A stretch of DNA of 7,945 nt, taken from an uncultured Christensenella sp. (lineage in GTDB: Bacteria > Bacillota > Clostridia > Christensenellales > Borkfalkiaceae). The notes beneath the pieces are model-generated. The model was not told the DNA's origin, ran no database searches, and saw nothing but the letters and a program-made list of their open reading frames with translations. This document shows, in pieces, positions 5,582 through 7,945 of the stretch. The position numbers and the translations under genes were made by a program. The stretch lies in assembly GCA_910579585.1 (NCBI GenBank), contig CAJTVA010000058.1, positions 1-7,945 on the forward strand. The letters are read 5' to 3'. Within the stretch, counting starts at the first letter, position 1. Each line of letters begins with the position of its first letter.

Positions 5582-6442
5582 CTATACGCGGCTTCCCCGC
5601 ACAATGACTTTGGCTTTGCATTCGTAAACGGCGGAATCCCTTATAATCTCACCGAAGCCGTCCGCAACGATTTTCCCGCTTTTCGGGTTCTTTACGGATA
5701 AAATCTCGCCGCGGACGTCGGCGGTTACGTCCGAATACTCGAACGCAAGGTCACAGCCCTCCGTGCGGCAGTTTATAAGTTTCAACTTTTTGCAATAGCA
5801 AAGGGGTTGCGTGCCGCAAATCACGCAGTTTATAAGCGTCAGCCCTTCGGAGTACCAACCTAAATATTCGCCGCGCAGTACCGAATTTTTTACCGTCACG
5901 TTTTTGGAGTGCCAGAACGCGTCCTTCGTTGAAAAATCGCAGTCCTCTATAAGTGCGTTTTTAACGTATTGGAAAGAGTACTTTCCGCTGAACTTTACGT
6001 TTTTCAGCGCAAGGTTGCGGCTTTCGAACATAAAGTAAACGCTTTCGGCTTCGCAGTTATGCAGAAAAATACCGTCGCACCGCCAACCGAATTCAGGTGA
6101 GATTATTTTACAGTCGGAAACGATTACGCGCTTGCACTCTCGTAGCGCCTTAATTCCGCCGAGAGTGCAGTTTTGTATCACTCCGCGCTTGCAGTACCAG
6201 AACGCGGCGCGGGTTTTTTCATCCATTTCGCAGTCGTCGAAAGTGAATTCTTCGGCGTGCCAGACAGGGTATCGGATAGAAAAGTCGCAGGACGAAACTT
6301 CTATGTTGCGGCACTCTTTAAGTGCAGATTCGCCAACGTCCGACCTGAATACGCAATTTTTCACTTCAGCGCAGTTAAGGGCGTAAAGCGCGCGTTCTTC
6401 GCCGAAACTTTCGCCCGCGATTATTTTTCTTTCGTGCTTCAT
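5582..6442 (-). CDS. DUF3737 family right-handed beta-helix protein
   Basis: This 286-residue protein looks like the DUF3737 family: it opens with the typical GESFGEERALY segment (10-20), contains DAFWHSKNVTVKNS (174-187) and GEYLGWYSEGLTLINC (191-206), and ends with LAFEYSDV (232-239) and VKNPKSGKI (250-258). About 11-12 rungs of roughly 19-21 residues repeat an alternation of aromatic/charged turn and a [V/I]xNC or [V/I]xDC strand end, as expected for a pectate-lyase-like solenoid. There is no signal peptide or membrane segment, so it is probably cytosolic. It has 19 cysteines, many stacked at equivalent rung positions. No function is established for this family that I can name. The start agrees with family members, yet no Shine-Dalgarno is present and the promoter is immediately adjacent. 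It is monocistronic and divergent from the MATE gene. Confidence 0.85.
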   Translation of the reverse strand: MKHERKIIAGESFGEERALYALNCAEVKNCVFRSDVGESALKECRNIEVSSCDFSIRYPVWHAEEFTFDDCEMDEKTRAAFWYCKRGVIQNCTLGGIKALRECKRVIVSDCKIISPEFGWRCDGIFLHNCEAESVYFMFESRNLALKNVKFSGKYSFQYVKNALIEDCDFSTKDAFWHSKNVTVKNSVLRGEYLGWYSEGLTLINCVICGTQPLCYCKKLKLINCRTEGCDLAFEYSDVTADVRGEILSVKNPKSGKIVADGFGEIIRDSAVYECKAKVIVRGSRV

Positions 6443-6448
6443 ATATTA

Positions 6449-6478
6449 ATTATATAATAAAGTAATGCGTATAATCAA
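6449..6478 (-). promoter_or_regulatory. Promoter of the DUF3737 gene
   Basis: On the minus strand TTGATT (6478-6473) is followed after 18 bases by a perfect TATAAT (6454-6449). Six bases (6448-6443) separate it from the ATG at 6442, the same distance seen at the serine dehydratase gene, so a leaderless transcript is predicted. The AT-rich surroundings make chance -10 matches more likely here. Confidence 0.6.
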
Positions 6479-6506
6479 GCGATATTTAAAACCTTGGGCG
6501 ATTTAA

Positions 6507-6535
6507 TTGACTTACAGTGTACATATACGTATAAT
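6507..6535 (+). promoter_or_regulatory. Strong sigma-A-type promoter of the MATE gene
   Basis: TTGACT (6507-6512) and a perfect TATAAT (6530-6535) are spaced exactly 17 bases. Transcription should begin near 6542. The perfect palindrome TATACGTATA (6524-6533) overlaps the -10 hexamer. The DUF3737 promoter points the other way; the two -35 hexamers are 28 bases apart. Confidence 0.8.
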
Positions 6536-6537
6536 TA

Positions 6538-6550
6538 AAGAAATATTCTT
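6538..6550. promoter_or_regulatory. Small dyad over the predicted MATE transcription start
   Basis: AAGAAATATTCTT has 5-base arms (AAGAA, TTCTT) around ATA and is centred on 6544, where transcription should start. This is a typical place for a repressor operator, but a 5-base AT-rich dyad can easily arise by chance. Confidence 0.3.
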
Positions 6551-6554
6551 ACGG

Positions 6555-6588
6555 CACCTGTCGCGTAGCGGCGACAAGGCGTTTTTTT
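6555..6588 (+). terminator. Terminator-like hairpin with U7 in the MATE leader
   Basis: GTCGC (6560-6564) pairs with GCGAC (6571-6575) around a 6-base loop. The stem extends by T6559-A6576, then, after a bulged A6577, by CC (6557-6558) with GG (6578-6579). Seven Ts follow at 6582-6588. The only upstream gene on this strand is dnaJ, 1.3 kb away, so the hairpin must act on the transcript from the 6507-6535 promoter. It ends 8 bases before the MATE ATG and fits an attenuator, or the end of a short RNA of about 45 bases. Confidence 0.65.
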
Positions 6589-6596
6589 AAAATTGT

Positions 6597-7931
6597 ATGA
6601 GGATACAGCTTTCCGACCATTTCACCTATAAAAAGCTTTTAATATTCGTATTGCCCTCGGTGGTTATGATGGTGTTCACTTCGATTTACAGCGTAGTGGA
6701 CGGTCTTTTCGTGTCTAATTTTGCCGAAGAGGGTGCGCTGACGGCTATACAGTATATATATCCTTTATTTATGGTTTTAGGCTCAATCGGGTTTATGCTC
6801 GGTGCAGGTGGAAGTGCTCTCGTTTCGAAAACGTTGGGTGAAGGGGATAAGGAGAGAGCTAACAATTATTTTTCACTTTTGGTTTATGTTACTCTCGCAA
6901 TAGGAATTGTAATCGCTGTTGCAGGACAATTTGTGGTCGCACCCGTTGCCGCGCTTCTTTGCGGCAGTTCGACAAGTGCAATATACGAGTACTGTGTTTT
7001 GTACGGAAGAATACTTCTCGGCGCTCAACCGTTCTTTATTTTACAGAACATTTTCCAAAGCTTCTTCGTTACGGCGGAAAAACCCCGCTTGGGTCTGATT
7101 GCGACCGCTTCTGCCGGCGTACTTAATATGGTCCTCGACGCCGTTTTTGTCGTGGGTTGCGGTTGGGGGCTTCTCGGTGCGGCAGTTGCAACAGCGGCTA
7201 GTCAGGTTTTCGGCGGAGTATTTCCTATAATATATTTCTCAGTTAAGAACAGCTCGCTTTTACGCCTTACAAAAACGAAGTTTTACGGCAAAGCGATATT
7301 GAAATCTTGTACAAACGGCTCTTCCGAATTTTTCTCAAACGTATCGTCTGCGGTTGTGGTAATTCTCTATAATTATCAAATTCGCGGTATAGCCGGAGAC
7401 GCCGGCGTTAATGCTTACGCGGCTATGGGTTATGTCGCAATGGTTTTCTTCGCTATCTTTATGGGATATTCCGTCGGTTGTGCGCCGCTTATGGGTTATC
7501 ATTTCGGGGCTCAGAATAAGGACGAAATGAAGAACTTATTTAAAAAAAGCCTGATAGTAACAGCGGTTGCCGCCGCAATAATGATTATTTTGACGGAAGG
7601 GCTGGCGGATCCGCTGATGTCAATGTTTAATCACGACGAAGAAATAACGGGGATTGCAGTGCACGGTTTCAGAATTTATTCTGTAATTTTTGTGCTTTGC
7701 GGCTTCAATATTTACGGTTCTTCACTGTTTACTTCGCTGAATAACGGACTTGTTTCGGCGCTAATATCCTTTTTAAGGTCAATAGTATTTCAGGTTACTT
7801 TCGTGATGGTTTTACCCATTGTAATGGGCATAGACGGAGTATGGTGTGCAGGAGTATTCTCCGATATAGCTTCGTTTATAATTACGCTTATATTCGTGCT
7901 CTGTTACAGAAAGAAATACGGATACGTATAA
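6597..7931 (+). CDS. MATE family multidrug/cation efflux transporter
   Basis: This 444-residue inner-membrane protein is a MATE transporter, expected to export drugs or metabolites in exchange for Na+ or H+. It has two homologous six-helix halves, about 1-220 and 225-444. The N-terminus IQLSDHFTYKKLL (3-15) followed by a VLPSVVMMVFTSIYSVVDGLFVS-like first helix (from 18) is typical of MepA-like members. VGCAPLMGYHFGAQN (293-307) is the matching motif of the second half, and helices end with a short basic tail. Length is normal and no frameshift is seen. The substrate cannot be predicted. The start agrees with the family but has no Shine-Dalgarno; the leader is almost entirely a terminator-like hairpin. 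A few bases follow the stop, too few to judge the downstream context. Confidence 0.93.
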   Translation: MRIQLSDHFTYKKLLIFVLPSVVMMVFTSIYSVVDGLFVSNFAEEGALTAIQYIYPLFMVLGSIGFMLGAGGSALVSKTLGEGDKERANNYFSLLVYVTLAIGIVIAVAGQFVVAPVAALLCGSSTSAIYEYCVLYGRILLGAQPFFILQNIFQSFFVTAEKPRLGLIATASAGVLNMVLDAVFVVGCGWGLLGAAVATAASQVFGGVFPIIYFSVKNSSLLRLTKTKFYGKAILKSCTNGSSEFFSNVSSAVVVILYNYQIRGIAGDAGVNAYAAMGYVAMVFFAIFMGYSVGCAPLMGYHFGAQNKDEMKNLFKKSLIVTAVAAAIMIILTEGLADPLMSMFNHDEEITGIAVHGFRIYSVIFVLCGFNIYGSSLFTSLNNGLVSALISFLRSIVFQVTFVMVLPIVMGIDGVWCAGVFSDIASFIITLIFVLCYRKKYGYV

Positions 7932-7945
7932 TAGAATTTTATAAA

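Noticed and set aside
5308..5621. Two short open frames (62 codons plus strand, 78 codons minus strand) across the gap after dnaJ
   Set aside because: They run through the hairpin or DnaA boxes, have no ribosome binding site and no recognisable domain, and one overlaps the end of the DUF3737 gene.
1..7945. Search for a defence, toxin-antitoxin, CRISPR, phage or secondary-metabolism system
   Set aside because: All five complete genes belong to housekeeping or common accessory families, and no direct-repeat array, integrase, transposase or toxin-like small gene pair is visible.

Overview
This is a housekeeping chromosomal segment, probably from an uncultured anaerobic member of the Clostridia/Bacillota. 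The DnaK lacks the insertion of about two dozen residues that Gram-negative DnaK carries in its first lobe (the segment between the KRHMG motif near residue 71 and the YSPQEI motif near 85 is short). The grpE-dnaK-dnaJ order, a single-chain iron-sulfur serine dehydratase, and a MATE transporter of the MepA-like type also fit. I cannot place it more finely. No phage, IS element, CRISPR array, tRNA or rRNA is visible.

Layout: 13-1242 (-) L-serine dehydratase, transcribed away from the heat-shock cluster; 1377-5224 (+) grpE, dnaK, dnaJ; 5225-5581 a 357-base gene-free stretch with a strong hairpin and a cluster of DnaA boxes; 5582-6442 (-) a DUF3737-type right-handed beta-helix protein; 6597-7931 (+) a MATE-family efflux transporter whose own promoter is followed by a terminator-like hairpin directly before its start codon.

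GrpE, DnaK and DnaJ form one chaperone machine: DnaJ delivers clients and triggers ATP hydrolysis, DnaK binds the client, and GrpE exchanges nucleotide. The usual hrcA gene and CIRCE operator are not next to the cluster. Instead there is a 17-base dyad in the grpE leader, and both gaps inside the cluster hold nested, imperfect inverted repeats that resemble a dispersed intergenic element.

The parts most worth following up are non-coding: (1) the DnaA-box cluster with an AT-rich flank and a Spo0A-box-like dyad, away from any dnaA gene; (2) two minus-strand genes (serine dehydratase and DUF3737) whose best promoters place the -10 hexamer exactly 6 bases from the ATG with no Shine-Dalgarno sequence, which predicts leaderless mRNAs; (3) the promoter-hairpin-U7-ATG arrangement ahead of the MATE gene; (4) the nested palindromes inside the chaperone cluster. 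I see no clear new multi-gene system. All proteins belong to recognisable families.
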